A stretch of 64,000 nucleotides of DNA from Ixodes scapularis (GCF_016920785.2 NW_024609846.1:122415473-122479472), one strand, 5' to 3'. Numbered from the stretch's first letter, positions 9,740 to 21,075 are shown. The notes: a model not told the origin generated them from the letters alone. Translations and numbers: made by a program.

Positions 9740-10447
9740 AAGTTCAGTGCCGGGGCGAGGTCTCGGTATGGAGCGGTTCCTTTTTCGAAGGATCGCACCT
9801 GACGCTTCTCCAACTCATGAAAATCATCCTCCGGATGCCAGAACTTACCGTGCGCCGTCATTCAGCGGGAGGCTGATATCGCAAGTAAGACAATAACTGA
9901 TTGGGCGAGCCTTTGTCGGGAGGTTGTGGTAAATGCCGTCTTTAAGCATTCAGACATGATTGGTGGCGAAGGCGTGACTGTAGAACTAGACGAGAGTATG
10001 TTCGGTCGGCACAAGTACCATCGCGGGTATTTAAGGACCGGCCAGTGGGTTTTCGGCGGTGTGGCGCGTTGCAGCGGGTGCGGCTTTCTTGTTCCCGTGG
10101 AGACCCGTGACGCTAAAACCCTGCAAGGGCTAATAGCCGAGTGGGTCCGCCCTGAAACAAGAATAAACACTGATTGTTGGGCTGGCTATCGCAAGCTTGC
10201 AGATGACGCTCGCTTCACGCACCTCACCGTCAACCACAAGCTCCACTTTGTCGACGCGAACACTGGTGCGCACACCAATACGGTGGATTGCACCTGGGCC
10301 CACGTCAAAATCTTTCTTCCATCTGGATGCCGCGAAAGCCACCATTTCACTGGTCACCTTGCAAAGTTTATGTTTTGGAGGAGAGACAAGGCGCGCGGAA
10401 ACACTGTTAGATTCCAGTCGTTCGTCGCCGCGGCCGCCAAAATCTAG
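9740..10447 (+). pseudogene. Merlin / IS1595-type (ISXO2-like) transposase, frameshifted
   Basis: The main frame (9926-10447, 173 codons) shows the DDE_Tnp_IS1595 pattern: VELDESMFGRHKYHRG, GQWVFGGVAR, INTDCWAGYRKL, VNHKLHFVDANTGAHTNTVD and WAHVK. The frame is open upstream of the ATG to about 9870 (EADIASKTITDW). Another frame at 9740-9860 supplies the preceding CRGEVSVWSGSFFEGSHL segment, typical of the zinc-ribbon/linker region, so a single-base frameshift lies near 9862. In the third catalytic block Asp (TVD) stands where this family usually has Glu. TIRs were not identified. Merlin is the eukaryotic branch related to IS1016/IS1595. Confidence 0.8.
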
Positions 10448-11412
10448 AGCCCCGACGCGGACAGGGCGAGGATTCTGATGGCCCCGGTGACTTCGAGGGA
10501 TCCGCTGCGCTGAGCCCGTCACCCGCCTGCATGCATAAAGACGACTTATGCGCCAACCGCTCGTCAAGTGCTCGTTACGTCAGTTATAGGTTCTGGTAGC
10601 GGTCTAAACGGTCCTTTCAGGGCCCCCATATTCTGCAAACGGAACTGTGTTTTGAATGCGGCACCCCGTGTCTCTGTAAAAAGTTCACAGGAAAGACCCA
10701 GCAAAGGTATATGGTCCCCAACTTGGATATCGGGTGTTATGATTCAAATAGAAATTGTTCTTGCTTATTTCCCGCCTTTGATCCGAATAAAAGCCGCACT
10801 TGCAGTCGTCCCGCGGTGCTGCTGCTCGCCCATTCGCTGTCGGCGTGCCTCAGCTTCGTCGTCTTTGCTAGCACCGGACCGGCGAAGGCGGCCTTTGATC
10901 CGAATAAATGCCGCCGTTGCAGTTGTCCCGCGGTGTCGTGTCTTGCTCGATCGCCGTCGGTGTGTCTCAGCTTCGTCGTCTTTGCTAGCGGCGCACCGGC
11001 GGAGGCGGTTGATCTGACACAACGCGTTCGGCTTTGGCTAGCAGACGGCGTCCGTAAAATGGCGTCAGCTGTTGGTAGCTTCACGCGGCGGTACCGTGTG
11101 TGCTTCTATTCATTTGGCGTTTGTTGCCATGGTGACGGCGAGGAAAGCAGACGAACTTTATGTTGCGGAAGAACGCTGCGGCGCAGCGATACCAGGTGCG
11201 TTCTAAGGCCCTTCTGGCATGCTTTTCAATGGGCGGAAGGCGAACAAAAAGAGTTCGAAATAAGGACTTAACGCAGAATGCTGCATTTCTCCAGCGCCTC
11301 TTAATTTGACGAGCCTTGCACGAAAAGCATGTTTTTTTGGCCATCCCGCGTCCTGTTTTTTTTATCCGTAACATGGGTCTGAAGTATCAAACTGCCGGCG
11401 CCTGAGCCTAGC
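10448..11412. other. Non-coding stretch with a two-unit 117-bp tandem repeat
   Basis: Units at 10774-10890 and 10891-11007 both begin GCCTTTGATCCGAATAAA and share CTTCGTCGTCTTTGCTAGC. The period of 117 is a multiple of three, and a frame is open across both units (10711-11271), but it has no recognisable motif. Nothing else is recognised in this interval. Confidence 0.6.
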
Positions 11413-11674
11413 CAGAGCCGTTTATACTGAGAGAGTTTGGCCGATGGGCGGAGCTTGTTGGCCGCTAGAACAAGCGGATTTCGCGATAACACAATATGGC
11501 GTCACTTCTTTGTCTTGTTCATTCCTGAGAAATCGCGTAGAGTTCCTATGAGTCAGAGCCACAATATGGCGGACGGAAGTAGTCATCCCCCGGTTGTCAG
11601 ACTACGCTGCTTTGGTTGTCAGACTGTCAAAATCTCCTTAAGAAGGCCAAACTCTCTCAGTATAAACGGCTCTG
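11413..11674. mobile_element. hAT-type MITE (262 bp)
   Basis: The ends are perfect inverted repeats of 30 bases: CAGAGCCGTTTATACTGAGA... at 11413 and its complement ending at 11674. They are flanked by a perfect 8-bp direct repeat, AGCCTAGC, at 11405-11412 and 11675-11682. An 8-bp duplication with CAG-starting ends is diagnostic of the hAT superfamily. There is no coding capacity. Confidence 0.92.
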
Positions 11675-11800
11675 AGCCTAGCACAGCAGAATGCTTTTTG
11701 TCTTTACGAGAACTCGTGCAGAGGAGGCGCTTTCCAAGGCCACGCGCTCGTGCCCATGCTGTTGCTTGTACTGCAGATGTTCGTGAGATGTATTATGGAG

Positions 11801-12640
11801 TTGTTGTTGTTGTTGTTGATATTTTATTTGCATCAAATACAGAGTACATGATACTGGAGGCTTGTGGAAAAAGCGGTCACAAGACCAGCTTGACAAAGCC
11901 ACAGGCCCCCACATTGGCATTTGCAGCACTATAAAAAGAAAATTATCAACATACCGTACAGATTACAGCATTAACAGAAAAAGCAAGATAAACAGAATAG
12001 AGAGAAGCAACAATGGACACACTCAAATTACGTAACAACCACGCAATTGTAGGATATCTTGAAAGGCACTATCAAGAAAAAAAAAAATAAAAAGATTACT
12101 TACATGCACAACTAGTTTCACGTCTAATAATATTACACAACATTTTTTACATAAGGAAAGTCGACTGGGGGCTGAAATAACGACGCAATGCTTTAAACGT
12201 AATATCTAAAAGCTCAACATTTCCGGCAGCTAATCTATTTAGTAACCTTGGCAGTCTGTTTTTCAACGTATCTTGCCCGTAGATTGTTCTGTAAGTGCTA
12301 ACCTTCCAAGGCTCACCATGGCGCGTAGTGTAGGCGGTAGTATTGCTTTGTAAGTTAGCTAGTCCTTTTAAAAACGATGATTTAGTTTTTACCTCTTGTT
12401 TAAAAGTTTTAGAAAGCCGATAATCGTACATTTTATGAATTGGCAATACATTATATTTTACGAACAACTCATGCGTGTGAAAGTAAGACGGAATATTTTC
12501 AACAACTCTTAGAAACAGTTTTTGTAAGACATGTAGTTTATGTAGATTTGCTTGAGTTGTGGATGCCCAGACTAAGTGGCAGTAGTTAAGCCTAGATGAA
12601 AACAAACTATTATAAATTAAAATCATAATATTTCGTGGCA
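11801..12640 (-). mobile_element. 5'-truncated non-LTR retrotransposon
   Basis: On the minus strand a frame at 12626-12147 reads LFSSRLNYCHLVWAS, LHKLHVLQKLFLRVV and HTHELFVKYNVLP, the standard region after the reverse transcriptase domain in Jockey/CR1/RTE-like LINEs. About 340 bp of 3' UTR follows. It ends with AATAAA (around 11821-11830) and a (CAA)n tail at 11801-11818. EN and RT are missing, so this is an ordinary 5' truncation. Confidence 0.8.
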
Positions 12641-12736
12641 GAATGTGCCTGAGGGTTTATAGCCCTTTTCTAATTTGATTCGCGTTCGCTCTACCTGGTG
12701 CGTGTGACTGTATCAACCCATTAAAAATAATATAAA

Positions 12737-13676
12737 AAAATGAAATATGTTTACAATTCTCTGTAATCCCGAATTAGAGCTCAGCTCTTGAAGAGGGGGA
12801 GGAGAGGGGAGGGTAGGCTCGTGCGGCGTCACGAGGGTGACTTCACTCATGACCCTCGTGACGTCACTCGTGGCACTCGTGACGTAACACGTGACCCTTG
12901 TGGCGTCAGTCATGACGTCACTGGTGACCTTTGTGACGTCACTCGTGACCCTCGTGACGTCTCTGGTGACCATCGTGACGTCATTTCTGGCCCTCGTGAC
13001 GTCCCTGGTGACCCTCGTGACATCACTCGTCGCCCTTGTGGCGTCACTGGTGACCTTCGTGGAGTCACTCGTGACGCTTGTGATGTCACACGTGATCCTC
13101 GTGATGTTACTGGTGACTCTCGTGACGTAATTCGTGGCCCTCGTGACGTCACTGGTGACCCTTGTGACGTCACTGGTCGCCCTCGTGCTACGTTATTAGA
13201 TTACCTCAGTTGTGGAACTCCCGCGGAAGGTGGTACCCCCCCTGAATCACTTCAATCCGCCTGCCGTCGTTCGAAGCGCCATCTAGATTTTCGTTTTATA
13301 ACTGTGCGTTCCATAGAGCCTGCATAGAGCAGAGCTAAAACGTCATCTAGACGCCGTGCTTCGAAACATACGTATCCCGAATCGATTACCATAGAACACA
13401 CTGCAGTTACCAAAGCAGCGACGCGCCGCCAGGCGAGTCGTGGTGAGTGAGGGGGTACTGTTCGTGAATGCAGCGTCTATGAGCAGTTCCGTAACTGAGC
13501 TAATCTAATAAAGTTACCCTCGTGACGTCACTGGTGACTTTCGTGACGTGACTGGTGACCCTCATGACGTCACTCGTGATCCTCGTGACGTCACTCGTGA
13601 CGTCACGCGGTTATACTGACGCCGACCGCGACGCCGCTCAACCCGGAAACGGGCGCCTAAGAGCTGAGCTCTAAAA
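12737..13676 (-). mobile_element. Satellite-carrying non-autonomous element, copy 1 (21-bp satellite)
   Basis: The left end reads GTTTACAATTCTCTGTAAT...GAATTAGAGCTCAGCTCTTG. The right end reads CCCGGAAACGGGCGCCTAAGAGCTGAGCTCTAAAA. These ends recur at four other places in the window. The interior is a 21-bp tandem repeat (CGTGACGTCACTCGTGACCCT type, about 12830-13190, then 13515-13610), mostly centred on the palindrome TGACGTCA. A separate MITE is inserted at 13190-13515. Because 21 is a multiple of 3, long open frames (for example 12788-13327) are by-products and not genes. Confidence 0.75.
13190..13515. mobile_element. MITE nested in the 21-bp satellite
   Basis: The repeat array is interrupted by about 325 bp bounded by inverted repeats TTATTAGATTACCTCAG (13193-13209) and CTGAGCTAATCTAATAA (13495-13511). 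The array resumes at once on the other side. A TA or TTA target duplication is possible but not clear. No coding capacity. Confidence 0.65.
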
Positions 13677-14092
13677 TGAATCTGATGTACCTTGAAAAGG
13701 ATAGGTGAAAGAAACTCAATATTTTGAGCACATTTCCTATTGTTGTTGACGTCATTGGTCTCAACCAATAGAAAACCGAAACGACAAGAGCGTGCAACAA
13801 TCATGAGCGCTCTTCCTAATTTGTTGGAATAGACCGATCTCATTAAGCGTTCGGCGCATGCGTAACCCCGCCATAACTTTAGTTCATAGGAGGCAGACGG
13901 CCTGCATGCGCGAGCTCGTGCCGTATCGTGCCCCACACGCGCAGAGCTCCAGCGGGGTTTTCGCACGTGCAGAAAGACTAAAGTTCCCTCGATGCACTGC
14001 GGCAGCGGTGGCGTAGTCAAACTGGCTGGTGAGATCGGTCTATTAACGTCCAGTTACGAAGTTGTGAACGCCCCCCCCCCCCCCCCCCTCTA

Positions 14093-14289
14093 TAGGGAGT
14101 ATTCACTGGCGGCCATAGCCGTGTGCGCGACTGCTGAGCGCGTGCTCATGGCGAGCTTCCACAGTTATTTTGCCACGTGCATTCCACACCATCAAGAGTG
14201 CCGGTCTTAGCAGGCTATTGATGTGAGTTCGTTCTGGGCATGCGCTCTAAATAGCACCCACAAATATGGCGTCCAGTGAATACTCCTTA
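14093..14289. mobile_element. 197-bp TA-flanked MITE, copy 1
   Basis: The ends TAGGGAGTATTCACTGG and CCAGTGAATACTCCTTA are inverted repeats flanked by TA on both sides (14091-14092, 14290-14291), as in Tc1/mariner-type MITEs. A second copy of exactly the same length lies at 21406-21602. A run of 18 C precedes it. Confidence 0.85.
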
Positions 14290-14540
14290 TAGGGGTGTTC
14301 CAAGGAAATATATGAGTGACAATCGCGCGCTTGAAAGGATCAGGAGGGGTCACGTGCACCTATTCAGGCAGTCCAATTCAATAACGTTCAGGCAGTTCTA
14401 CCCCTAAATTCGATGTTGTTATTATCCGAGGCTCTAGATTAATGTCGTCTCTAAACGCTTGTGTTTGACACTGCTGGGCACGCCCTTCGAAGCAGCATTC
14501 GGTTCTTTTCGTCCCTTTTAAATGCCCCTTCAAGCAGAGA

Positions 14541-14661
14541 CTAGAAGCTCCATCTTCAGCGCGAGCTTTCTGCCCTTACTAACGCAAGTGTGAACGCGCA
14601 GGTAGGAGCAACCAAAGCACTGCGGAAGCGAGCAAGCTCGCGTCGAAGGCGGAGCTTCTAG
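14541..14661. repeat. Foldback repeat with CTAGAAGCTCC ends
   Basis: CTAGAAGCTCC.TCTTC at the left and its complement ending GGAGCTTCTAG at the right extend as roughly 28-bp imperfect inverted repeats (to GCGCGAGCTT / AAGCTCGCGT). Outside them TTTAAA motifs are also mirrored. It is a short MITE-like unit of unknown family. Confidence 0.6.
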
Positions 14662-14691
14662 ACTCAATTTAAAGGGGAACGGAATGTAATC

Positions 14692-14861
14692 ATACTCCGT
14701 TTCACCTTATGTTGTACCCCAGCGAAGGCTAGAAGCGCGAGCTCATAGCGTTGGCAACTGCCATTGGTGCACGAGAGCTTGTGCCGCCGAGGTGTGCCAT
14801 AGAGCAAGGAGCTCGCGCTTGTGGCCTTTCCTGCGGTACAACACAAGGTGAAACAGAGTAT
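14692..14861. mobile_element. MITE with about 50-bp TIRs
   Basis: ATACTCCGTTTCACCTTATG at the left mirrors CACAAGGTGAAACAGAGTAT at the right. The similarity continues inward through TTGTACC and GCGCGAGCTC for about 50 bases. TA dinucleotides sit at both boundaries. No ORF. Confidence 0.75.
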
Positions 14862-14929
14862 AGTCCCTAGCCCGACGCTGAGCTTCCTTCGACGCGCTCG
14901 GTGGACATGACTTCCAGCCAATCAGTGAC

Positions 14930-15104
14930 TGCACATATCCAATAAATTTTAACCATTTTAACCTGTATTACTGTGACTATTGATTTTACATCAATTTTTT
15001 GTTTGTTCTATATTTTATGTTTATATGTTTTGTATTACCCCACAAGCTTCCCCCCCTTATGTAATGCCCCACAGGGCCCTTAAGGAGAAATAAATGAAAT
15101 GAAA
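14930..15104 (+). mobile_element. Possible LINE 3' end fragment
   Basis: An A/T-rich stretch ends with TGTAATGCCCCACAGGGC, then CCTTAAGGAGAAATAAATGAAATGAAA. This resembles the 3' end of the full LINE at 59580-59640 (TGTAATGCCACTGGCGC...AAATAAATAAATAAA). No coding sequence remains. Confidence 0.5.
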
Positions 15105-15174
15105 CGTTGACGCTGCGCTCGTGTCCAATTTGTGTCTGCGCTTGATCTGACTGTTATGACATCAAAATTCTAAT

Positions 15175-15235
15175 CCAGCCCATTCTCTAGACGACAGCCC
15201 ATTCTCTATTCCAGCCCATTCTCTAGACCACTCTA
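15175..15235. repeat. Short tandem repeat CAGCCCATTCTCTA
   Basis: Three copies of CAGCCCATTCTCTA(GA) lie within about 60 bases. Confidence 0.8.
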
Positions 15236-15573
15236 GACGACAAAAAAAAAAATCTCATAGTTATCCGGCTAAAACAATCTCGGCCACGCCCGGTGTCAGC
15301 TACGGCGCGTGCCGTGCAGAATTCGCTTAGCACAAATATAGACCCGTTGCTTTGGGACAGGGGGTGCGAGCGTGTCCGGAAGACTTACGCAAGACGCGAC
15401 CACGTTATGCTGGCTGTACACCATCCGTGTGGCGCTGTAACGTGCGATTTTGCACGTGCCACGTTTGAATACAAGCATCTGTCAGCACCTGTTATGCGCG
15501 GTAACAAGACGTCTAAAAAAAAAGAATTATGCCACCAGCGGCCGCAGTATTAAATTAAACATTTCTTTCTAAG

Positions 15574-15893
15574 GCCCCTTTATGTTTCAAAAGTAGCGCA
15601 AGGTGCGTCGATGCACGAGGCACGTGCAGCGTGCAGCCCTTGGGAAGATAATGGCGGCACAGCGTAGCACTGAGCTAGATTTCAGACGTCACGTTCTTCC
15701 TAGAAGCGGCGCGCGGCAGGTGTCTCGAGTAAAGCCCCTTCATGTTTCAAAAATAGCGCAAGGTGTCTCGATACACGAGGCACGTGCAACGTGCAGCTCT
15801 TGGGAAGATCACGGCGGCACAGCGCAGCACTGAGCTAGATTTCAGACACCATGAATTTCCCAGAAGTGGAGCGCGGCACTTGTCTCGAACATT
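15574..15893. repeat. Two-unit 160-bp tandem duplication
   Basis: Both units begin GCCCCTTTATGTTTCAAAA or GCCCCTTCATGTTTCAAAA (15574 and 15734) and share CACGAGGCACGTGCA and GAGCTAGATTTCAGAC. Divergence is roughly 10-15 percent by eye. Confidence 0.8.
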
Positions 15894-15964
15894 TCCACAG
15901 CAATGAATGGCGCCACTTTTGCCAGAATAGAGGGACTTTATTTTGTTCATATATGCTTTCTTTC

Positions 15965-16215
15965 ATAGCTTCCGCGAGCACGCATGTTTCACTTTACGTG
16001 ATAGCGGAGCCGAAGCTACTCGCAAAAGCACGTCTTCCTGAACAATGCTCGCACTGCATGACCGCGCGTGCTTGGCAGGGACGCTGAAAGCTCGCAGCTC
16101 GCTCTTGTAACCTCTGCTACGCTGGCACTTAGGATAAAACGGAGTATATAAAAAAAAAGTCGGAAGACACCTAAGCACTTGTTATGAGTTGTGAACGCGA
16201 AAGCATGAATGCCCA
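15965..16215 (+). repeat. Dispersed repeat (relatives at 33975 and 60655)
   Basis: The part from 15968 to 16090 matches 33975-34105 in inverted orientation (blocks GAGCATTGTTCAGG, GTCATG.AGTG, CTTTCA.....C..CCAAGCA). The part from 16163 to 16210 (ACACCTAAGCACTTGTTATG, AGTTGTGAACGC) matches the complement of 60655-60700. It is an interspersed, non-coding repeat of unassigned class. Confidence 0.55.
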
Positions 16216-18478
16216 ACGGAACGCCACGGAGTGATCCGCGGAGTTTTGTGGCGCGACTTAAGTAATGTTTTCAAGTTGTGGCAGTAGCACCGGCGACGAT
16301 GTAGATGCTAGAGGCGGCGCCATGTTCGTCAGCGGCGAGACGAGCAGAAGCCTCCGAGCGCGCGCCAACGTGTCCGTTTTAACCGGCGCGGAGCCCGTAA
16401 TGGCATGGGCAACCTCCGGACACAGAGCGAGTTGCGCGGCTCGAACACGGATGGCGCCACCAGGTGTACAGCAGCGCTCGCGTGGTCGGAGGCGCTCATT
16501 ACTAAAAACTAAACAAAACAATAATGAATCAAACCTCATTCAACTTTAGTTATGACTGCATATTATTTTACTAAATACAAATTACGTGTTCCTAAAAATA
16601 TAATATATTTTTTTAAAAGTTAATGTAAACATCACACTCTCGAAATTTTGCTTTTTTCTGTTTTTTGCGTTTCTAAAACGAAACCGCTGCCTGTGCGCAT
16701 GCGCGCTTGCGCTCTGCGCGTTCTGAAACCGGTGGACCGTTGTGGAGGCGTCCATGGGCCTGCTCGTTGCTTCCGTGCTTTGTCTCGCCTTCGGAGCGTC
16801 AAGCTTCGGCGCCTCGATCATCGCATTGTGCGAGCCTGGCACTTTCGGGCAAGTGGAAAGCTTCTCGTGTCTTTGAGCCACCTCATTTGTGCGGTTACGC
16901 AAAGTCGTGCTCAAGCAGCGTCGGGGACAAGAAGCACCCGGTCGTTCGGATCCCAACTGACGACGGTGAGTTTGAAAGTTTTCACCCCAATTGAAACTTT
17001 TCCTAAGCTGATCTTCCAGCCACAAATTGCACCATTTGACAGTTTTGTACTCTTTTAGGGAATTGAATATATCGTTTCATTTTTGAAATTTACAAAATGT
17101 CACCGTGATTTCATTGCGATGCACCCATTTCGGCGAGCGTTCTTTGCACGGTTTAGTGGATGAAGACCGTCCTGCAAATATTTTATGATCTGTAGACTGT
17201 TGGCGAAATATCACCTCCTCTACCTCTCGTCGATCTCGTTCACAGCAGTGTCGATCCCCGTCGAGTAAATTGTAGTCTCTATATAAGTATTCTTCTCCCA
17301 GTTTTATAATATTTCGGAGTTCGCATCTTATATCTGCCAGTTTTTATTAATGTATCTCGTGTAGATTATTTTACAGCCCTGCGACTAGTTTTGCCACGTT
17401 TTATTTCTTTCAGAAATAAATAGAAAGCTGGATAGTAAAATAATTTAACTTTTAAAGACACTTTTAGAATCTTGAAAGATTTACGCATAGAATGCAGACA
17501 GCAGAGCTTGATCGCGAGATGTGCTATCCGTCCTTCCATGTGTAATTCTTTCAAAAGTTTTTACACCTCTTAACGCACTCCCCTCAAAACAATTAAAACT
17601 CGCGTTAGGCATTTTTTTTTTCGTTTGTTTCACATAAAATGGCATCATTTGCATTTTTTTTTTGTTTTTTTTTTGGTGTATTTCATACAGATTTTCAGGG
17701 CATGAAAATCACTCCAACAAGCCTCAGGGACAGGGAACCCCAATAGACTAAAGGTATGTCCGTGGTAACTTTTTTGTGAAGTGCACTTGATTGTTGGCCA
17801 ACCTATCAAGCTGAATATGTAACCATCAGCATGCTAGTTTCCGCCGTAGTGATTTATGCAGTCTAATCTACGATCAACTGTAATGTAAAACGAGAGTGGC
17901 TGGGGCAAAGAGAATTACAACAAAAACAAAAGGATAGTAGGAGCAGCCCTGTTTCTCTTCTGCAAGTGTATGTGTTGTGACGAGACAAACTAATGTGTTC
18001 TTACATTGTGCTGTGCAGATCCTGAGAGGATAGAGAACACACATACAGCAAAAATGAGAAAGAGCAATGAAGTGGCTGGTCCATCCCATGGGCATCATAG
18101 GATCTCGGTGGCCACGCCAAGAAAACCTGGTTCAACTCTTGGTTCAACTTGACGGTGCAAGCGACAGGTATCGGAAGCTCATCAAGAGGCCAAGAGAAAT
18201 GAGAAATACCAAAGTGCTCTACAGAGAGCTAGGTCTACACATTATTAAGTCTCTAAAGATTTTGGTTCAGGTCTGTAAGTAAGCAACGAATAACTTTGCC
18301 CGAATTACAATTCATTGTGTTAACTGTTTATTTGCATGGACCAGTCAGAATGACACGAGCTTTTAACTAGGCATGAAATCTTGTGGCTGTGCTTCTTGAG
18401 ACCCTCGAGAGACAATGTTTTGTCCACTGCGTCAGCAGGTTGCTCCTTGCACGATTTTTATGGAGTAAGATCATAGAC
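16216..18478. other. No recognised gene
   Basis: Mixed sequence, GC-rich around 16690-16960 and AT-rich afterwards. A 39-codon ORF at 16754 begins MGLLVASVLCLAFGASSFGA and looks signal-peptide-like, but it has no supported continuation. Other frames are short and without motifs. A GT donor-like GACGACGGTGAGT lies at about 16960. Confidence 0.5.
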
Positions 18479-19031
18479 CAGGGTGGGCCAAACCACGGCT
18501 CTTCGCTGGTTCAAGTGCGGCTCACAGATCCCTTCTAAGGAACCAAACCCCCCCCCCCCCCCCCCACCACCCCTTTCCTTTCGCGCTTTCCTCGTTTCCC
18601 AAGGATTTCAGAATGAAGAACAGCTTGCGGTTTGGCATCCTTGTGCCCCCCTACGTACAGTCTAACCGCTTTTCACTCATATGCTTCCACAGATCCTGTT
18701 TCTTTCATTGTTCACGAGAGTTTGCCGGACCCTAGGGGAAATGCATAAAGGACAGCGACTGTCAAAACACGCATGCACTTTGGCTTGGGGTCGAGGAAAT
18801 GTTCTGTCTTGCGGCCTTTGTCACTCGCCGGTGATACATGTCCCCTTTAGATAAAGGATGTTCCCTATCAGGGAACATCCGCGACCTTCAAGAAAGAACT
18901 TCTTGAAGGTCGCGGAAGCCCGAGTTGTCATCATTCATAGCCCCCCCCCCCCCCCCCCCCTCCCCCACGGCTCTTACAAGTTTCTTGGTTTTGTTGGCGG
19001 CTCATAGACCGGGTCAAGCTGGCCACCCCTG
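18479..19031. mobile_element. Non-autonomous hAT element (553 bp)
   Basis: The left end is CAGGGTGGGCCAAACC and the right end, inverted, is CAGGGGTGGCCAGC, the common hAT-type terminus. A perfect 8-bp duplication TCATAGAC flanks it (18471-18478 and 19032-19039). Subterminal ACGGCTCTT and GCGGCTCA motifs recur near both ends. The interior has two poly-C runs and two adjacent perfect hairpins (about 18857-18915). No transposase frame. Confidence 0.92.
18857..18915. repeat. Two consecutive perfect hairpins
   Basis: GGATGTTCCCT-ATC-AGGGAACATCC is followed directly by CCGCGACCTTCAAGAA with its complement after a 5-base loop. The stems are 11 and 16 bp. They lie inside the hAT element. Confidence 0.9.
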
Positions 19032-19039
19032 TCATAGAC

Positions 19040-20510
19040 TAACAGAAGCCTCTGAGCATCCACTTTGTTTAGACACGTTGTTAGCCTGCCGGTGGCCAAC
19101 AACCTCTAGGCATTTTTTTTTTTTTAGGGTGGGAGGGTGAGGGGGGAAAATATCTGTTGCTTCGAACCGGGGATTCCAGGACATTTGGCAGCTAGGATTC
19201 AAACTACGTACTTGGAGAGTTTCACTCTTTAAGATCTCAAGTTTTGGTGGACAATATCTGACCTACTAAAATTTTACATTATTGTCTTATTACACAGGTT
19301 GAAGAATTGATGTTTTATCGTAATATACGTTCAGGTTGGTATTTGAGATTCCACAACCAATAATCATTTAAATATCTTCTTAGATATACCTCACCGATAG
19401 GGCTGTTTGCATACAATTCTCTTGCAAGGCTGCATATTTACTTCACACTGGGTTTGCTTCTATGTGACACATATCAGAAATTATGAGTATTGTGTTTTCA
19501 TGTCACGGAAACAGACATTTCTGTTTGCTGTTACAGTATTTTCTCTTTAATACGGACATCTCCAGTTTCCAAAACAATTCTCCATCTTGTTGGTCGTCCA
19601 TAATCTTGAATCACTGCCAAGATCACAAAGAATAAACAATGAAGGTAGTATGTTGTTTATTTTTGTCATCTGGAACTGGGAAAGGGAAAGAACTGCAAGT
19701 GATTTAGGCTGGAAACCCCTGAAAACTGTAACCATTGAGTCACCATTGACATATCTGACAATGGTGCAGCTCTGGGTAAATTCCGTAACCGAAGAGCTTT
19801 ACTATCCTTTTTTGCCTCACTAATATGTCCCCCCCCCCCCCCCCCCTCGTTTTGCGTTTGTCTTTACATAGATCACAATAAAAAGTTAAAACATGTATTT
19901 ATCCATTTCGTTCCCAAGCTAGCTGTCCATAGTACGTACTTCGGGTTTCTTTATTTAACGTGACGAGTTTGAACTGTATGGGGACACATATCACTCCCCG
20001 AAAATATGACATTTATAGCGGCGTGACCAAAACGATCGACCATGTTAGCGAGACATGACTATTGTGTTTTTCAATCGCGAAGACATATTCTCGCGCAATA
20101 GTTGCATCTGAGGCTTACGAAACTTTAAACTGTCACTTAAATAGTTAGTGCGCGCCGATAGCCTTTCAAAGTGAAAAGCTGTCATGTTCGCGCTAACAGT
20201 GTCGCACATGGTATATTCACTGTAGCACCTCTTGCTAACGTAGATACTGCGCGCACTATTAATTTTTTCCCGTATGGCAACGTTTGTTTAAAGTTGACAG
20301 TGTGAATGGTTTTTCCTTGCCATGCAAATGACTGAATAAATGCGTCAACGAGTACGAAAAATGCTGCATCTGTTTCGATTCCCTGGAAGACGCCGACGAC
20401 AAGTAACGGACTGTCAACTGCTGGACACAAGGTAGGCAAGCAGAACTTACTATTCTTTGCCATAACACGTGGCATGGCACGCGGGAACCGTAAATTTCCA
20501 AACAAAACCT
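19040..20510. other. No recognised gene
   Basis: AT-rich sequence with a poly-C run at about 19829-19846. Open frames of 60-107 codons occur on both strands without recognisable motifs or splice support. Confidence 0.5.
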
Positions 20511-20535
20511 ACCGCGGTACCGGCGGTACCGCGGT
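20511..20535. repeat. Perfect palindrome
   Basis: ACCGCGGTACC-GGC-GGTACCGCGGT gives an 11-bp perfect GC-rich stem with a 3-base loop. Confidence 0.95.
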
Positions 20536-20925
20536 GGAGCAGCGGCAGGGCACGGAGGAGGGGTTGCGCCATGTTGGATTTTGAGCGACTTCGTCTTCGC
20601 AAACGGCTAGAAAGCCGCTAAAGCTAGCTCGACGGCGTCAAAAGTAATTATTAAAACCTTAGCGCTTCATTTTATGAATATAATTCTCGCTGCTTATTTT
20701 AGTTTCGCAATCTATTAATAGAGCAATGAGGCTTCGATTCGTTGCAGTAATGAGCGCCTCCTACCACGGAAGCGCTGCTGAGCGCCCAGTTTGCCCAGAA
20801 ATCGACTCCATTGGGTCTATGGCAGTGACCGGGCACTGGCATGGGGTTGCGGCGGTTAGTTTTATCGGCGCGCTGGCGGCACGGACACGCAGCGGCACCT
20901 GGTGGCGGTCGTTGAAACTGACGCG

Positions 20926-21075
20926 CGCAGCGGTCATTGGGAGCCTCGCCGCCGCACGCCAGCCAATGGGACCTTTGGGATCAGGGAAACTAGGTGCCGT
21001 TTTCACGCTTCAAGCTCATGACATCGACTCGCTCCATGGGACAGTTAATGCTTTCGTATTAAAATTGTAGTGGGG
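20926..21075 (+). repeat. Dispersed repeat (inverted relative at 60430-60595)
   Basis: Blocks GCGCAGCGGTCATTGGGAGC, CACGCCAGCCAATGG, GGTGCCGTTTTCACGCTTCA and GTTAATGCTTTCGTATTA match the complement of 60430-60595 at roughly 80-85 percent by eye. The 114-codon ORF across it (20726-21070) is therefore probably not a gene. Confidence 0.7.

Noticed and set aside
10711..11271. 186-codon ORF over the 117-bp duplication
   Set aside because: No motif. Openness is explained in part by the repeat period being divisible by three.
12788..13327. 179-codon ORF with DVTRDP-type repeats
   Set aside because: It is a translation of the 21-bp satellite.
16648..17058. Overlapping ORFs in a GC-rich stretch, including a signal-peptide-like start at 16754
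   Set aside because: They are short, in conflicting frames, with no domain and no continuing exon found.
20726..21070. 114-codon ORF as a gene
   Set aside because: Most of it is a dispersed repeat also present inverted at 60430-60595, where the frame is not conserved.
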